A stretch of 64,000 nt of DNA from Paenibacillus marchantiae (GTDB lineage Bacteria; Bacillota; Bacilli; Paenibacillales; Paenibacillaceae): the NCBI RefSeq assembly GCF_028771845.1, contig NZ_CP118270.1, positions 4,154,001-4,218,000 on the forward strand, read 5' to 3'. Below the pieces are notes generated by a model that was not told the DNA's origin, did no database searches, and worked only from the letters and a program-made list of their open reading frames with translations. Position numbers and translations under genes: made by a program. This document shows, one piece after another, positions 10,596-20,497 of this stretch; the first letter of the stretch is position 1; each line of letters starts with the position of its first letter.

Positions 10596-11813
10596 ATGGC
10601 AACTTGGTTTCTTATCATTATCTACCTTGCGTTTATCAGTCTGGGGATTCCGGACTCCCTACTAGGTTCAGCCTGGCCCGTCATGTGGCCTGAACTTGGC
10701 GCTTCGTTTGGGTCAGCAGGAATTCTGTCAATGGTTGTTGCAGCGGGAACCATCGTTTCAAGCTTGGCCAGTGGCACGGTTATTCAAAAATGGGGAACAG
10801 GCAAGGTTACGTTAATTAGCTGTTGTCTGACTGCCGGAGCACTCCTTGGATTTTCCTTCGCACCTTCATTGGTATGGCTCGTCATTCTTGCCATTCCTCT
10901 GGGTCTTGGAGCTGGAGCCGTTGATGCTGCGCTGAATAATTATGTAGCAGAGCACTACAAGGCACACCATATGAACTGGCTGCACTGTTTCTGGGGTGTG
11001 GGCGCGACGACAGGGCCTATCATTATGTCGTATTACATTGCGGAACATCATTCCTGGAGAAGCGGGTATACAGCTGTAGCCGTCGTCCAGTGCTGTCTCG
11101 TCCTGATTTTGTTTGCCACGTTGCCGTTGTGGAAGCGTGTTGCTGCAAGTCGGGAGAGTGCAAGTATGAACAACGAATCAGATCTTGTGCAAGCGGACAA
11201 CACGTTAGTACAGAGTGAGAACAGACCCGAACGGAATGTATTGAAGATTAAGGGAGTCAAAAACTCACTGATTGCATTTCTGTTTTATTGTGGCGTGGAG
11301 ACGACGGTCGGTTTATGGGGAGCCAGCTATCTGGTAGGAGCAAGAAACATCTCGGCGGAAACGGCTGCAGGATGGATCTCCTTATACTACGGTGGTATTA
11401 CGATAGGCAGATTGATAACAGGCTTTATCACGTTAAAAATAAAAAATCGAGTGTTAATTCTGGCGGGTCAAGTGACCGCCATTGTGGGTGGAATCATTTT
11501 ATTGCTTCCATTATCGATTTCGTTTGCACTGGCTGGATTTATGCTAATTGGATTGGGGCTTGCACCCATCTATCCCGGACTTCTGCATGAAACTCCAACT
11601 CGATTCGGCAAAGCGAATTCTGCCCGATTGATGGGATACCAAATGGCACTGGCGTACACAGGAACGACTTTGCTTCCTCCGCTTTTTGGCGTTCTCGCTG
11701 CGAAAACCAATATCGGATTTTTCCCGATGGTTGTACTTGTTTTCCTTATCCTGATGCTGGCCAGCTCGGAGCAAGTGAATCGTATTTTGAAGAAAAGGAT
11801 TTTGAATGGGTAG
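10596..11813 (+). CDS. Major facilitator superfamily transporter
   Basis: A 405-residue, 12-helix-type MFS protein. A central cytoplasmic segment (about 190-215, polar, rich in Ser/Asn/Glu) separates two six-helix halves. The early sequence, with GIPDSLLGSAWPVM and SGTVIQKWGTGKV, resembles sugar-permease-like (FucP-type) MFS carriers. The ATG at 10596 has GGAAGGGA 7 nt upstream; longer alternatives lack a ribosome site. The substrate is not evident. It stands alone, with a terminator shared with the convergent peptidase gene. Confidence 0.82.
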   Translation: MATWFLIIIYLAFISLGIPDSLLGSAWPVMWPELGASFGSAGILSMVVAAGTIVSSLASGTVIQKWGTGKVTLISCCLTAGALLGFSFAPSLVWLVILAIPLGLGAGAVDAALNNYVAEHYKAHHMNWLHCFWGVGATTGPIIMSYYIAEHHSWRSGYTAVAVVQCCLVLILFATLPLWKRVAASRESASMNNESDLVQADNTLVQSENRPERNVLKIKGVKNSLIAFLFYCGVETTVGLWGASYLVGARNISAETAAGWISLYYGGITIGRLITGFITLKIKNRVLILAGQVTAIVGGIILLLPLSISFALAGFMLIGLGLAPIYPGLLHETPTRFGKANSARLMGYQMALAYTGTTLLPPLFGVLAAKTNIGFFPMVVLVFLILMLASSEQVNRILKKRILNG

Positions 11814-11865
11814 AGCTGGTAGGAGGTAACAATCCATACAACATTCCATTTAAAAAATGATACAC

Positions 11866-11897
11866 AAAAAAAGCGAGGAACTTCTCTCGCTTTTTTT
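11866..11897. terminator. Bidirectional terminator between MFS and M32 peptidase
   Basis: An A-run then GCGAG (11873-11877) pairs with CTCGC (11886-11890) then TTTTTTT. The A/T runs extend the stem and give a U-tract on either strand. Confidence 0.8.
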
Positions 11898-11919
11898 GTT
11901 GTGCAGAATCACACAATCA

Positions 11920-13422
11920 TTACAGTTCATAGAGCTGCTCGTATTTATCTGTTAAGTAATGAATCAATGGAGCGGTATCAATTCTTTTACCGGTGATGGA
12001 CTTGATTAGCTCGTCCGCCGATCTTGATTTACCATATTGATGAATATGAGTAGTTAGCCATCCGGTAATCGTCTCAATATGATCTGATTCAATCAAATGA
12101 TCATAATCGGGAAGTTCGCGGCGGATGACTTTGTGTATTTGTGCTGCATAGACAAACCCGAGTGTATAGGAAGGGAATAATCCAAATCCTGCGCTCCAGT
12201 GTCCATCCTGTAAAATGCCTTCCAGATGAGTCGGGGGACGAATCCCCAGATATTCCTCATATTTATCATTCCATGCTTCAGGCAATCCTTCGTAATCCAC
12301 TTCTCCAGCAATAATGGCTTGCTCCAACTCATATCGAATAATGAGATGCAGGTTGTAGGTAAGTTCATCGGCCTCAAAACGGTTAAACGTTGGTTTTACT
12401 GCGTTTAAAGCAAAATAAAAGTCATCCAAACTCACATGGCCAAACGTTTCAGGTTTGATTTTTTGCAAAATAAAATAGTTGTTTTCCCAGAAGCCTTTAT
12501 GTCTGCCAATGAATTTCTCGAAAAAGATCGATTGGGATTCATGAATGCCGTACGAAGTGAAGATCCCAAGTCCAGTATGTATCAGGTTGGGGTCAATATT
12601 CTGTGTATAGAGCGAGTGGCCTCCTTCATGTAAAGCACTCCACAAGGAAACGCGAACGTCATTTTCAACAAATTTGGCTGCGAGACGTGCATCGTACGGA
12701 TTGATGGCAGAACTGAATGGGTGCACGGTTGCACCGAATTGCCCGGCATCAAAGTCGTAGCGAATGGCTTGTAACAGCTCGATCCCAAGCTGCCGCTGCT
12801 GTTCAAGTGGGAAGGGATGGTTGAATATGGATGTGTCCGGTTGTTTAGCGGAAGAGGTGACACGACGGATCAGCGGTATTAGAGCGGATTTCAGCTCACT
12901 GAAAATGCGATCCAACGTTACCTTATCCAGGTCAGGATCAAACTGCTGCACGAGTGGGTCATATGCATGCTGCTCGTATCCCCAGTATCCGGCAAACTTC
13001 AAGCTTGCATCAAAGATCTGTTTCAAATGCGGAGCGAAAATGGAAAAATCATTGGCAGCCCTGGCTTCCAGCCAAGCGGCGTTTGCAAAACCTTGCTGCT
13101 GTACAAATGCCTGATATTCCTCTATCGGAATGGCACTCCAGCGTTTATACGTTTTCCAATGCTCTGCAATAATTCGCTTGGATAGCTCATCAAGGTCCTC
13201 TTGTTGTGCTGCTTCCTCTAGTCGCAAACCGAAATCAGCATCGGTCTGTAACTTGAATAGTTCTCCAGCCAATGTTGCTTTGGCTCGTGCGGCGTAGGAT
13301 GCGCCCTTTCGAGGTGCCCCTGTGCGAGCATCCCAGGCAAGCAGGGTTTGTACCTGTTTATAATGTTCAACCTTCTCGATATGTGCCGCAAGTGCAGCAT
13401 CCAAGCGTTGTATCGTTGTCAT
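11920..13422 (-). CDS. M32 family carboxypeptidase (carboxypeptidase Taq type)
   Basis: A 500-residue cytoplasmic metallopeptidase. The zinc motif HEGGH (residues 265-269) is followed by IHESQSIFFEKFIGR with the third ligand Glu, and by GIRPP near the C-terminus; all are characteristic of family M32. It removes C-terminal residues from peptides with broad specificity, except before proline, as known for the family. The ATG at 13422 follows GGAAGGAG at a good distance; the 17 codons upstream have no ribosome site. It is probably a peptide-turnover enzyme, and a peptide importer operon lies just upstream on the other strand. Confidence 0.93.
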   Translation of the reverse strand: MTTIQRLDAALAAHIEKVEHYKQVQTLLAWDARTGAPRKGASYAARAKATLAGELFKLQTDADFGLRLEEAAQQEDLDELSKRIIAEHWKTYKRWSAIPIEEYQAFVQQQGFANAAWLEARAANDFSIFAPHLKQIFDASLKFAGYWGYEQHAYDPLVQQFDPDLDKVTLDRIFSELKSALIPLIRRVTSSAKQPDTSIFNHPFPLEQQRQLGIELLQAIRYDFDAGQFGATVHPFSSAINPYDARLAAKFVENDVRVSLWSALHEGGHSLYTQNIDPNLIHTGLGIFTSYGIHESQSIFFEKFIGRHKGFWENNYFILQKIKPETFGHVSLDDFYFALNAVKPTFNRFEADELTYNLHLIIRYELEQAIIAGEVDYEGLPEAWNDKYEEYLGIRPPTHLEGILQDGHWSAGFGLFPSYTLGFVYAAQIHKVIRRELPDYDHLIESDHIETITGWLTTHIHQYGKSRSADELIKSITGKRIDTAPLIHYLTDKYEQLYEL

Positions 13423-13680
13423 GTTCGTGACTCCTTCCAGATAAAGGATGAAATTTAAGTTGTATATTACCATCGGAATAGTTGGAAGTACAGAGAATCA
13501 CGCTTTTTCGTAGATTACAAAAAATGAATCAACACATTACGATTGCTTATTTTACAAAAGACCTCTGTTCCCTTAGCCTGAAAATACCAATTTTTACTAA
13601 TCCGACATGAACACTTGTATATCATTTAGGACAGTGAAATTGGATTTAACATTATGTATGAGAGCGAGAGGGGTTACATG

Positions 13681-15285
13681 ATGAGAAAACATACCAAGCC
13701 TGCTTTAATGATGATTCTGGCATTCCTGCTTCTTGCAGGTTGCGCTTCAGGTGGTGAAGGCCAGCAGAATACTCAGGCCTCTTCAACAACCGGTGAAACT
13801 CCGGTACAGCAGACATTGGCTGAAGGAAAGACAGGCGGGACGCTGAACATTGGCTATCCAACACAACCGGTCACACTGGATGCACATGTGTCTTCCAATA
13901 CAGCGGTTAAGGATATTTCACGCGAGATCTACGAGCAGTTGGTAACGTTGGATAAAGATGCACAGGTTATTCCGCTGCTGGCTGAATCCTATGAGATCAG
14001 CGACGACAAGTTATCCTATACATTCCATCTGCGCCAAGGTGTGAAGTTTCATAATGGCAAGGAACTGCAAGCGGAGGACGTTGTCGCTTCCCTGAATCGC
14101 TGGATCAAACTGTCGAGTCATGGTAAAGCGAACTTTGTGGGTGCCGAGGCCAAAGAAACGGACCCGTATACTGTCGTACTTCAATTGAAAACACCTTTTC
14201 TGCTAACACTGCAACTTCTTGCTGATCCGATTCCCTCAGCGGCGATTTATCCGAAAGAAGTGGTTGATGAAGCAGATGATAAAGGTATCAAATCATTCAT
14301 CGGTACAGGTCCGTTTCAATTGGAGGAGTGGAAGCAGGATCAATATATTCATTTGAAAAAATATGACGATTACTCCGCCCGGACCGAGCCGAGTGATGGA
14401 GCAGGCGGCAAAAAGGAAGCGTTGGTCGATGACCTGTACTTCCGATTCGTAACAGACGAGTCAACCCGCCTTGCCGGGATTACTTCCGGGGAATATGACA
14501 TTGCACTGAATATCTCTGTGGATAATGAACAGCAGATCGCGGACAATCCCGAGTTGCAAACCTTTCTCAGTCCGGGAGGCATGATTGGATATTTCTATAA
14601 CAGTAATGACGGCTTGTTCAAGAACGTCAAACTTCGTCAGGCTGTCAATGCCGTTCAGAATGTCGATGACATACTAACATCGGCATTCCGTGATCCACAA
14701 TTTTATGTGAAGACATCCTCTCTGGTTCTACCCGAATATCCGAATTGGTATTCAGAAGCAGGTAAGGAATCGTACAGCCAGGCTAACGCGGATAAAGCAA
14801 AGCAATTGCTACAAGAAGCAGGCTATAACGGCGAAGAAATCAAAATTTTCACGACGAGAGATTATGTGGATCAATATAACGTAGCGGTTGTTTTGCAGCA
14901 GGAGCTGGAGTCGATTGGCGTCAAGGTTAAGCTGGATGTCTATGATTGGCCTACATTGCAAGAAAAACTCGGGACAGGCACAGGGTGGGATATCTACCCG
15001 ATGAGTTATGCATTCCGGCCTACGTTCTACCAGTATGCGTTTTGGGGAGGCGGTGCAGGGCTGCTAAAAAGCGAGAAACTGAGCGAGCTACTTCAAGGAA
15101 TCCGGACGTCCGATTCAGTAGAGGCCGCAAGGCCGCTCATTGATGAATTGCAGCAATTTGTATGGACCGAAGTTCCATTCTCTCAGATCGGCCATACCAA
15201 ACAGGTTACAGCGCTATCGAAAAATATCAGTGGTTTCCAGAACATATTGGGCCCGATCTTCTGGAATACAACCAATAACAAGTAG
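13681..15285 (+). CDS. Dipeptide/oligopeptide-type ABC transporter substrate-binding lipoprotein
   Basis: A 534-residue extracellular binding protein of the SBP_bac_5 family. The signal sequence ends in the lipobox LLAGC with Cys21 as lipidation site, followed by a Gly/Gln/Ser/Thr linker. The family signature YEQLVTLDKDAQVIPLLAESY and LRQGVKFHNGKELQAEDVVAS is clear. The GAGAGGGG ribosome site favours ATG 13678 or 13681. It captures the substrate at the membrane surface for the two permeases downstream. A 9-bp intercistronic hairpin follows, which may favour higher expression of this gene. Linked hydrolases suggest peptides or acylated amino acids as substrate; this is inference. Confidence 0.9.
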   Translation: MRKHTKPALMMILAFLLLAGCASGGEGQQNTQASSTTGETPVQQTLAEGKTGGTLNIGYPTQPVTLDAHVSSNTAVKDISREIYEQLVTLDKDAQVIPLLAESYEISDDKLSYTFHLRQGVKFHNGKELQAEDVVASLNRWIKLSSHGKANFVGAEAKETDPYTVVLQLKTPFLLTLQLLADPIPSAAIYPKEVVDEADDKGIKSFIGTGPFQLEEWKQDQYIHLKKYDDYSARTEPSDGAGGKKEALVDDLYFRFVTDESTRLAGITSGEYDIALNISVDNEQQIADNPELQTFLSPGGMIGYFYNSNDGLFKNVKLRQAVNAVQNVDDILTSAFRDPQFYVKTSSLVLPEYPNWYSEAGKESYSQANADKAKQLLQEAGYNGEEIKIFTTRDYVDQYNVAVVLQQELESIGVKVKLDVYDWPTLQEKLGTGTGWDIYPMSYAFRPTFYQYAFWGGGAGLLKSEKLSELLQGIRTSDSVEAARPLIDELQQFVWTEVPFSQIGHTKQVTALSKNISGFQNILGPIFWNTTNNK

Positions 15286-15307
15286 TTAAAAGGAAGGCAG
15301 CGGATGA

Positions 15308-15343
15308 AAAGGCGTAGCATCGCTTCCACAGGAATACGCCTTT
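15308..15343 (+). other. Intercistronic hairpin after binding-protein gene
   Basis: AAAGGCGTA (15308-15316) and TACGCCTTT (15335-15343) form a perfect 9-bp stem with no long T-run after it. It is a likely mRNA-stabilising or partial-termination element between the abundant binding protein and the permeases. Confidence 0.55.
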
Positions 15344-15376
15344 CCGTTTGCCATTGGAAAGTGAGGTGGCCCTCAT

Positions 15377-16327
15377 ATGGGTGGATATATTGTTCGTCGG
15401 TTATTGTCCTTGATACCTGTCCTTTTTGTGGTGGCAATCGTTGTGTTCTCTATCATTCATGTCACACCTGGTGATCCCGCTGCGATTCTACTGGGTGAAG
15501 AGGCGAGCAAAGCGGATATCGATGAACTAAGAAGCAAGCTGGGGTTGGACAGACCGATCTATGAGCAATTCGGTATTTGGTTGCTGGGGCTGTTATCCGG
15601 CAATTTGGGGGAGTCCATCTTTCTGGACAAGCCTGTGACAGAGGCTTTTTTTGAACGACTGGCGCCTACATTGTCCCTTGCGATCATTGCCCAGGTGATT
15701 GGTGTGTTTCTTGCCTTGTTCCTCGGCATTACAGCGGTCAAGCGAAGAGGGACCATCGTGGACCAATCGGTGATGGGTTTCTCCATGCTGGGCATCTCCA
15801 TTCCGAGTTTTCTGTTGGGTTCACTGCTGGTCATGTTCTTTAGCGTGAAGCTGCGCTGGCTTCCCGTTGCAGGGTATCAACCGTTAAGTGAGGGGCTATG
15901 GCAGCATATCAAGTATCTGTTGCTCCCTGGCATCGTGCTCGGCATCATTCAGGCAGCGCTCATTACCCGAATGACAAGATCCTCCATCCTGGATGTGATG
16001 TCCGGCAATTTTATCAAAACCGCCAAAGCCAAGGGTGTCAGAGAAAAAACGATCGTATATACACATGCGTTACGCGTTGCATTCATCCCTATTCTCACAG
16101 TTATTGGTGAATCGTTCGGTGGGCTCGTTACTGGTGCAGCGGTTATAGAAACGCTATTCAATATTCCGGGAGTGGGGCAGCTCATCGTCAATTCGATTAG
16201 TCGAAGAGATTACTCGGTTATTCAGGGCTCTGTGCTGCTAGTCACGGTAGCTTATGTGTTTGTAAATCTAATCGTTGATTTGTTGTATGGTTTGGTCGAT
16301 CCACGAGTTCGATTAAGCAAGAAATGA
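15377..16327 (+). CDS. DppB-type ABC transporter permease
   Basis: A 316-residue inner-membrane permease beginning MGGYIVRRLLSLIPVLF, with HVTPGDPAAILLGEEA typical of DppB/OppB/NikB subunits. The coupling-helix (EAA) region reads ALITRMTRSSILDVMSGNFIKTAKAKG. About six transmembrane helices are visible. It pairs with the next gene to form the channel of a peptide/nickel-family importer. RBS GTGAGGTGG precedes the ATG. Confidence 0.92.
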   Translation: MGGYIVRRLLSLIPVLFVVAIVVFSIIHVTPGDPAAILLGEEASKADIDELRSKLGLDRPIYEQFGIWLLGLLSGNLGESIFLDKPVTEAFFERLAPTLSLAIIAQVIGVFLALFLGITAVKRRGTIVDQSVMGFSMLGISIPSFLLGSLLVMFFSVKLRWLPVAGYQPLSEGLWQHIKYLLLPGIVLGIIQAALITRMTRSSILDVMSGNFIKTAKAKGVREKTIVYTHALRVAFIPILTVIGESFGGLVTGAAVIETLFNIPGVGQLIVNSISRRDYSVIQGSVLLVTVAYVFVNLIVDLLYGLVDPRVRLSKK

Positions 16328-16343
16328 AGGGGGTGGAGACAAC

Positions 16344-17267
16344 TTGATAACCAATCCGGATACCACCATCGCTACGTCAGGACTTCACAAAAGGAAGAAC
16401 AGGTGCATCGTATTCAGACGCTTTATGCATAATCAGTTGTTAACCACAGGGGCGGGAATTCTGCTTGTAGTTGTGCTTCTGGTAATCATGGGGCCGATGC
16501 TTACACCATACGGGCAGTTACAGATTGATCCGGTAAATCGACTCAAAGGCCCCAACGGGCAGCACATATTTGGCACAGATAACTTTGGACGTGATGTATT
16601 CACTCGCGCCGTTTACGGTTTGCGTATTTCAGTTGCGGTTGGTTTCGCTGTTACGGTTGTGTCTTCTTTGATCGGTATGATTGTTGGGCTTTTATCTGCA
16701 AGTTATTCGGTGCTGGATCACATCTTTATGCGCATCTGTGATGGTTTGTTTGCTTTTCCGTCCATTTTGCTTGCCATCTCCATCATGGCGGCTCTTGGCC
16801 CGAATCCGGGCAATGTCATTATCGCCCTAAGTATTATCTTCATTCCATCGATGGCCCGGATTATTCGTTCCAAGGCGCTGGTCATTCGGGAGTTAACTTA
16901 TATTGAAGCGTTGCATGCGCAGGGAGCAAGCAGCTGGCGCATCATCTGGATTCATATGGCGCCCAATACGCTGTCTCCGCTCATTATCCAATCCAGCTTT
17001 ATTTTTGCCGTATCGATCCTGACGGAAGCTTCTCTAAGTTTTCTTGGAGCAGGTATTCCTTCCCCGTCCCCAAGTCTCGGGAATATGCTTTTTGACGGGA
17101 AAACGGTGATTTACAACGCTTGGTGGATGACTGTTTTCCCGGGTATTTTCCTGGTGCTCGTTGTACTGGGTCTGAACCTGTTCGGCGATGGCCTTAGAGA
17201 TCTGCTCGACCCACATGCGAATAAGGTGAAAAGGGGGAGACGTCGTGGGAAAACAACCGCTGCTTGA
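16344..17267 (+). CDS. DppC-type ABC transporter permease
   Basis: A 307-residue partner permease with the DppC-type features GPMLTPYG, HIFGTDNFGRDVFTRAVYG, and an EAA loop IEALHAQGASSWRIIWIHMAPN. The start is a TTG 10 nt after AAGGGGG; no ATG or GTG fits. The N-terminus is rich in Lys/Arg before the first helix. Its 3' end overlaps the ATPase gene by 23 bp, consistent with coupled translation in the operon. Confidence 0.9.
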   Translation: MITNPDTTIATSGLHKRKNRCIVFRRFMHNQLLTTGAGILLVVVLLVIMGPMLTPYGQLQIDPVNRLKGPNGQHIFGTDNFGRDVFTRAVYGLRISVAVGFAVTVVSSLIGMIVGLLSASYSVLDHIFMRICDGLFAFPSILLAISIMAALGPNPGNVIIALSIIFIPSMARIIRSKALVIRELTYIEALHAQGASSWRIIWIHMAPNTLSPLIIQSSFIFAVSILTEASLSFLGAGIPSPSPSLGNMLFDGKTVIYNAWWMTVFPGIFLVLVVLGLNLFGDGLRDLLDPHANKVKRGRRRGKTTAA

Positions 17268-18261
17268 GGTGAAGGACCTGAAAGTGTCCATTTCAACCGA
17301 AAAAGGAACCATTCACCCGGTGGAAGGCGTTTCCTTCCACGTCCTTGCCGGGGAGACGTTGGGCATCGTAGGTGAGTCCGGCTGCGGGAAAAGCGTAACC
17401 GCCGAATCCATTCTCAGACTGTTTGACGAAGATTACGTGGATTACTCGGGTGAAGTCCTCTACGAAGGTACCGATCTCTTAAGCTTGTCCAAAAGACAAA
17501 TGGAACGCATACGTGGCAATGAACTCTCCATGATCTTTCAAGACCCCATGTCTTCCCTGAATCCGGTTCAGACGATTGGCAAACAAATTGCCGAGAGCTT
17601 GAGGCTGCATCAAGGCATGAATGGCAGACAGGCGCGTCTTGCTGCCGTGGATCTGCTGCGTATGACTGGTATCCCCTCACCGGAAAAGAGGGTAGATGAG
17701 CGTCCGCATGAAATCTCGGGAGGGATGCGACAGCGGGTCATGATTGCCATGGCACTTGCCTGTAATCCGAAACTGCTTATCGCGGATGAACCAACGACGG
17801 CGCTGGATGTGACGATTCAGGCGCAAATCCTGGAGCTAATCGAAAGTCTGCAAGCGAAGACGGGACTTGGTGTCATCCTGATTACACATGACCTGGGTGT
17901 AGTCGCAGAGACGTGTACAAGAGTGGCTGTCATGTATCTTGGACAGGTCGTGGAGGAGGCAAGCGTGGACGATTTATTTTTCAATCCCCAGCATCCGTAT
18001 ACGTCAGGTTTAATGAAATCCATTCCTCGTATTGATGGCGAACAGCACAGCAAGCTTCACGTCATTGAGGGAACGGTACCCGCGCTACATCAGGTTCCAA
18101 CAGGCTGCCGATTCGCTCCAAGATGCGCTTATGCGGATGAACAATGCTTACGGGCAGCGCCTTCCTTAAAACAGGTGGACGAAAACCATTCGGTACGCTG
18201 CTGGTATCCCGGAATAGCAACGATTCAGGAGGAGACACATGAACTCGAAATCATTGGTTGA
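17245..18261 (+). CDS. Peptide-type ABC transporter ATPase, DppD-like
   Basis: A 338-residue ATPase with Walker [10 protein letters not shown], signature ISGGMRQRV, Walker [13 protein letters not shown], and the C-terminal oligopeptide-ABC extension with four Cys ([19 protein letters not shown]...C), which in relatives binds an iron-sulfur cluster. The GTG start at 17245 has AAAAGGGGGAG upstream. It powers import together with the DppF-like subunit, with which it overlaps by 23 bp. Confidence 0.93.
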   Translation: MGKQPLLEVKDLKVSISTEKGTIHPVEGVSFHVLAGETLGIVGESGCGKSVTAESILRLFDEDYVDYSGEVLYEGTDLLSLSKRQMERIRGNELSMIFQDPMSSLNPVQTIGKQIAESLRLHQGMNGRQARLAAVDLLRMTGIPSPEKRVDERPHEISGGMRQRVMIAMALACNPKLLIADEPTTALDVTIQAQILELIESLQAKTGLGVILITHDLGVVAETCTRVAVMYLGQVVEEASVDDLFFNPQHPYTSGLMKSIPRIDGEQHSKLHVIEGTVPALHQVPTGCRFAPRCAYADEQCLRAAPSLKQVDENHSVRCWYPGIATIQEETHELEIIG

Positions 18262-19228
18262 GTCGAAGCCGCTGCTACAGGTTAGCAATCTGAACAAACA
18301 TTTCCCTGTTCGATCTTCTTTTGGCAGAACCAAGGGGCAAGTCAAGGCCGTCAACGGGGTATCCTTTGACATCCACACAGGACAAACCTTTGGCCTGGTG
18401 GGCGAATCCGGCTGCGGTAAAAGCACACTCGGTCGGTCGATTCTCAGACTTGTTGAGCCAACATCAGGGGAAGCATTTTATGAGGGCACGGATATTCTGG
18501 GGTTAAGCAAAAAAGAACTGCGAAGCTACAGGCAGCATATGCAGATGGTATTTCAGGACCCGTACACCTCGCTGGACCCTCGTAAACGCATTGGATATTC
18601 CATTGAAGAACCGTTATTAATCCACAAGAAGGGCAACAAACGGGACAGAATGGAAACAGCCATGTCATTGCTGCGCAAAGTTGGATTCAGTGAAGAACAT
18701 TATGAGCGGTTTCCCCATGAATTCTCAGGTGGTCAGCGTCAAAGGCTGGGCATCGCCAAAGCGTTGGCCCTTGGACCGAAGCTCATTATATGTGATGAAC
18801 CCGTATCAGCGCTGGACGTATCGATTCAATCCCAAGTCATTAATTTGCTGGAAGAGGTCCAAGAAGAGCTCGGCATTTCTTATTTATTCATTGCACATGA
18901 CCTTAGCGTTGTACGCCATATTGCCGACCGTATTGGTGTGATGTATTTGGGCGAGATGGTGGAGCAGGGGCCCGCGGAAGCCTTGTTCGCCGATCCTCTG
19001 CATCCTTATACCAAATCATTATTGTCTGCGGTACCGATCCCGAATCCCCGTGCCAAAAGGGAAAGAGTTGTATTAAGCGGTGAGATTCCATCGCCACTTC
19101 ATCCACCTGCGGGCTGTGTTTTTCATACCCGATGCCCATACGTTATGGAGACATGCCGACAGGTCGTTCCACAGAAAAGATTCGTCGCTCCAGACCGTGA
19201 AGTGCAGTGTCATTTATACGATGAATAG
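18239..19228 (+). CDS. Peptide-type ABC transporter ATPase, DppF-like
   Basis: A 329-residue second ATPase with Walker [10 protein letters not shown], signature FSGGQRQRL, Walker B LIICDEPVSALD, and a C-terminal Cys-rich tail (CVFHTRCPYVMETC). AGGAGG directly precedes the ATG at 18239, inside the end of the previous gene. It forms the NBD heterodimer with the DppD-like subunit on the cytoplasmic face. Confidence 0.93.
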   Translation: MNSKSLVESKPLLQVSNLNKHFPVRSSFGRTKGQVKAVNGVSFDIHTGQTFGLVGESGCGKSTLGRSILRLVEPTSGEAFYEGTDILGLSKKELRSYRQHMQMVFQDPYTSLDPRKRIGYSIEEPLLIHKKGNKRDRMETAMSLLRKVGFSEEHYERFPHEFSGGQRQRLGIAKALALGPKLIICDEPVSALDVSIQSQVINLLEEVQEELGISYLFIAHDLSVVRHIADRIGVMYLGEMVEQGPAEALFADPLHPYTKSLLSAVPIPNPRAKRERVVLSGEIPSPLHPPAGCVFHTRCPYVMETCRQVVPQKRFVAPDREVQCHLYDE

Positions 19229-19243
19229 AGGAGGAATGAAACA

Positions 19244-20497
19244 ATGAGTTTTCGTAGTTCAGCCGAAAAGTGGAAGGACGAGGCTATACGGCTTCGCCGC
19301 CATATTCACCAGAATCCTGAGCTTGGTCACCAGGAGTTTGAAACAGCCAAGCTGGTTGCTCAATTTTTGGAGGATGCTGGTCTCGAAGTAGAGACGGGTG
19401 TAGGCGGCACAGGGGTTGTTGGGCTTTTGAAAGGTGGACGCGAGGGAAGAACCATTGGAATTCGTGCCGATATGGATGCACTGCCTATCGTAGAGCAGAC
19501 AGGATTGCCGTTTGCCAGCGTTCGCGAAGGGGTGATGCATGCTTGTGGGCACGATGTGCATACTGCCATTCTTCTTGGAACAGCAGCGGCATTAAGTGAG
19601 CACAGGGATGAGCTTCAGGGAACAGTGAAGTTTATATTCCAGCCTGCAGAGGAAGTTCAGGGAGGCGCAACGGATCTGATTGCTGCAGGTGTTTTGCATA
19701 ATCCGGAAGTGAATGCGATCATTGCGCTCCACGTGTGGCCGGATTTGCCTGCTGGCAAGATTGGTTTGAGAAAAGGGGCCATGCTGGCAGCGGCAGATGC
19801 TTTTGATATTCGAGTGACGGGAAAAGGTGGACATGCTGCCTATCCACATCGAACCATCGATCCGGTCATCATTGCTGCCCAGATTATAACTGCGTTGCAA
19901 ACGGTAGTATCCCGAAACCTGTCTCCACTTGATTCTTCCGTCATCTCGATTACGAAACTGCAAAGCAATAGCAATGCGTATAACGTTATCGCTGGGGAGG
20001 TTCAACTCAGAGGTACCATTCGTACGCACAATCCTGAGACGCGTGAAGCTGTGCCCGTATATATGAAGCGCCTCATTGAGGCCATTGCCGAAGGGTTCGG
20101 TGGTAAAGCGGAATTTGATTACTACCGCGGCGGTTCTCCTGTAATAAACGATGATTATATCGTCGATGTGATTGAACAGGCAGCGGAAGATACTATTGGC
20201 CGGGAGGCCGTGGTGTATCTGAAGGAGCCATCCATGGGCGCCGAAGATTTTGGTGCGTATCTCGAATTTGTGCCGGGTGCCATATTCCGACTCGGCACAA
20301 TAACAGAAGAAGATGCCCGTTCAGAGCTTCCCCTTCACAGTGATTCCATTATTTTTGATGAGCAAGCGATTGTTACAGGAATATCGGTTCTTGGAGAAAC
20401 AGCCATCCGTTATTTGAACCAGAGCAGTGATGATGAATCAAGGGTTGCCCTGGGTGTTGCTGCAGGCAATGAGGAGAGAGGGAATCGACATGACTGA
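19244..20497 (+). CDS. M20 family metallo-amidohydrolase (M20D type)
   Basis: A 417-residue cytoplasmic hydrolase with metal-binding motifs MHACGHDVHTA and QPAEEVQGGA, DMDALPI, and a dimerisation domain around GKGGHAAYPH. This matches the M20D group (IAA-amino-acid hydrolase, hippurate hydrolase, N-acyl-amino-acid amidohydrolase relatives). It would cleave an amide bond between an acyl group and an amino acid or small peptide. AGAGGAGGAATG precedes the start. Position directly after the importer suggests it processes the imported compound. Confidence 0.9.
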   Translation: MSFRSSAEKWKDEAIRLRRHIHQNPELGHQEFETAKLVAQFLEDAGLEVETGVGGTGVVGLLKGGREGRTIGIRADMDALPIVEQTGLPFASVREGVMHACGHDVHTAILLGTAAALSEHRDELQGTVKFIFQPAEEVQGGATDLIAAGVLHNPEVNAIIALHVWPDLPAGKIGLRKGAMLAAADAFDIRVTGKGGHAAYPHRTIDPVIIAAQIITALQTVVSRNLSPLDSSVISITKLQSNSNAYNVIAGEVQLRGTIRTHNPETREAVPVYMKRLIEAIAEGFGGKAEFDYYRGGSPVINDDYIVDVIEQAAEDTIGREAVVYLKEPSMGAEDFGAYLEFVPGAIFRLGTITEEDARSELPLHSDSIIFDEQAIVTGISVLGETAIRYLNQSSDDESRVALGVAAGNEERGNRHD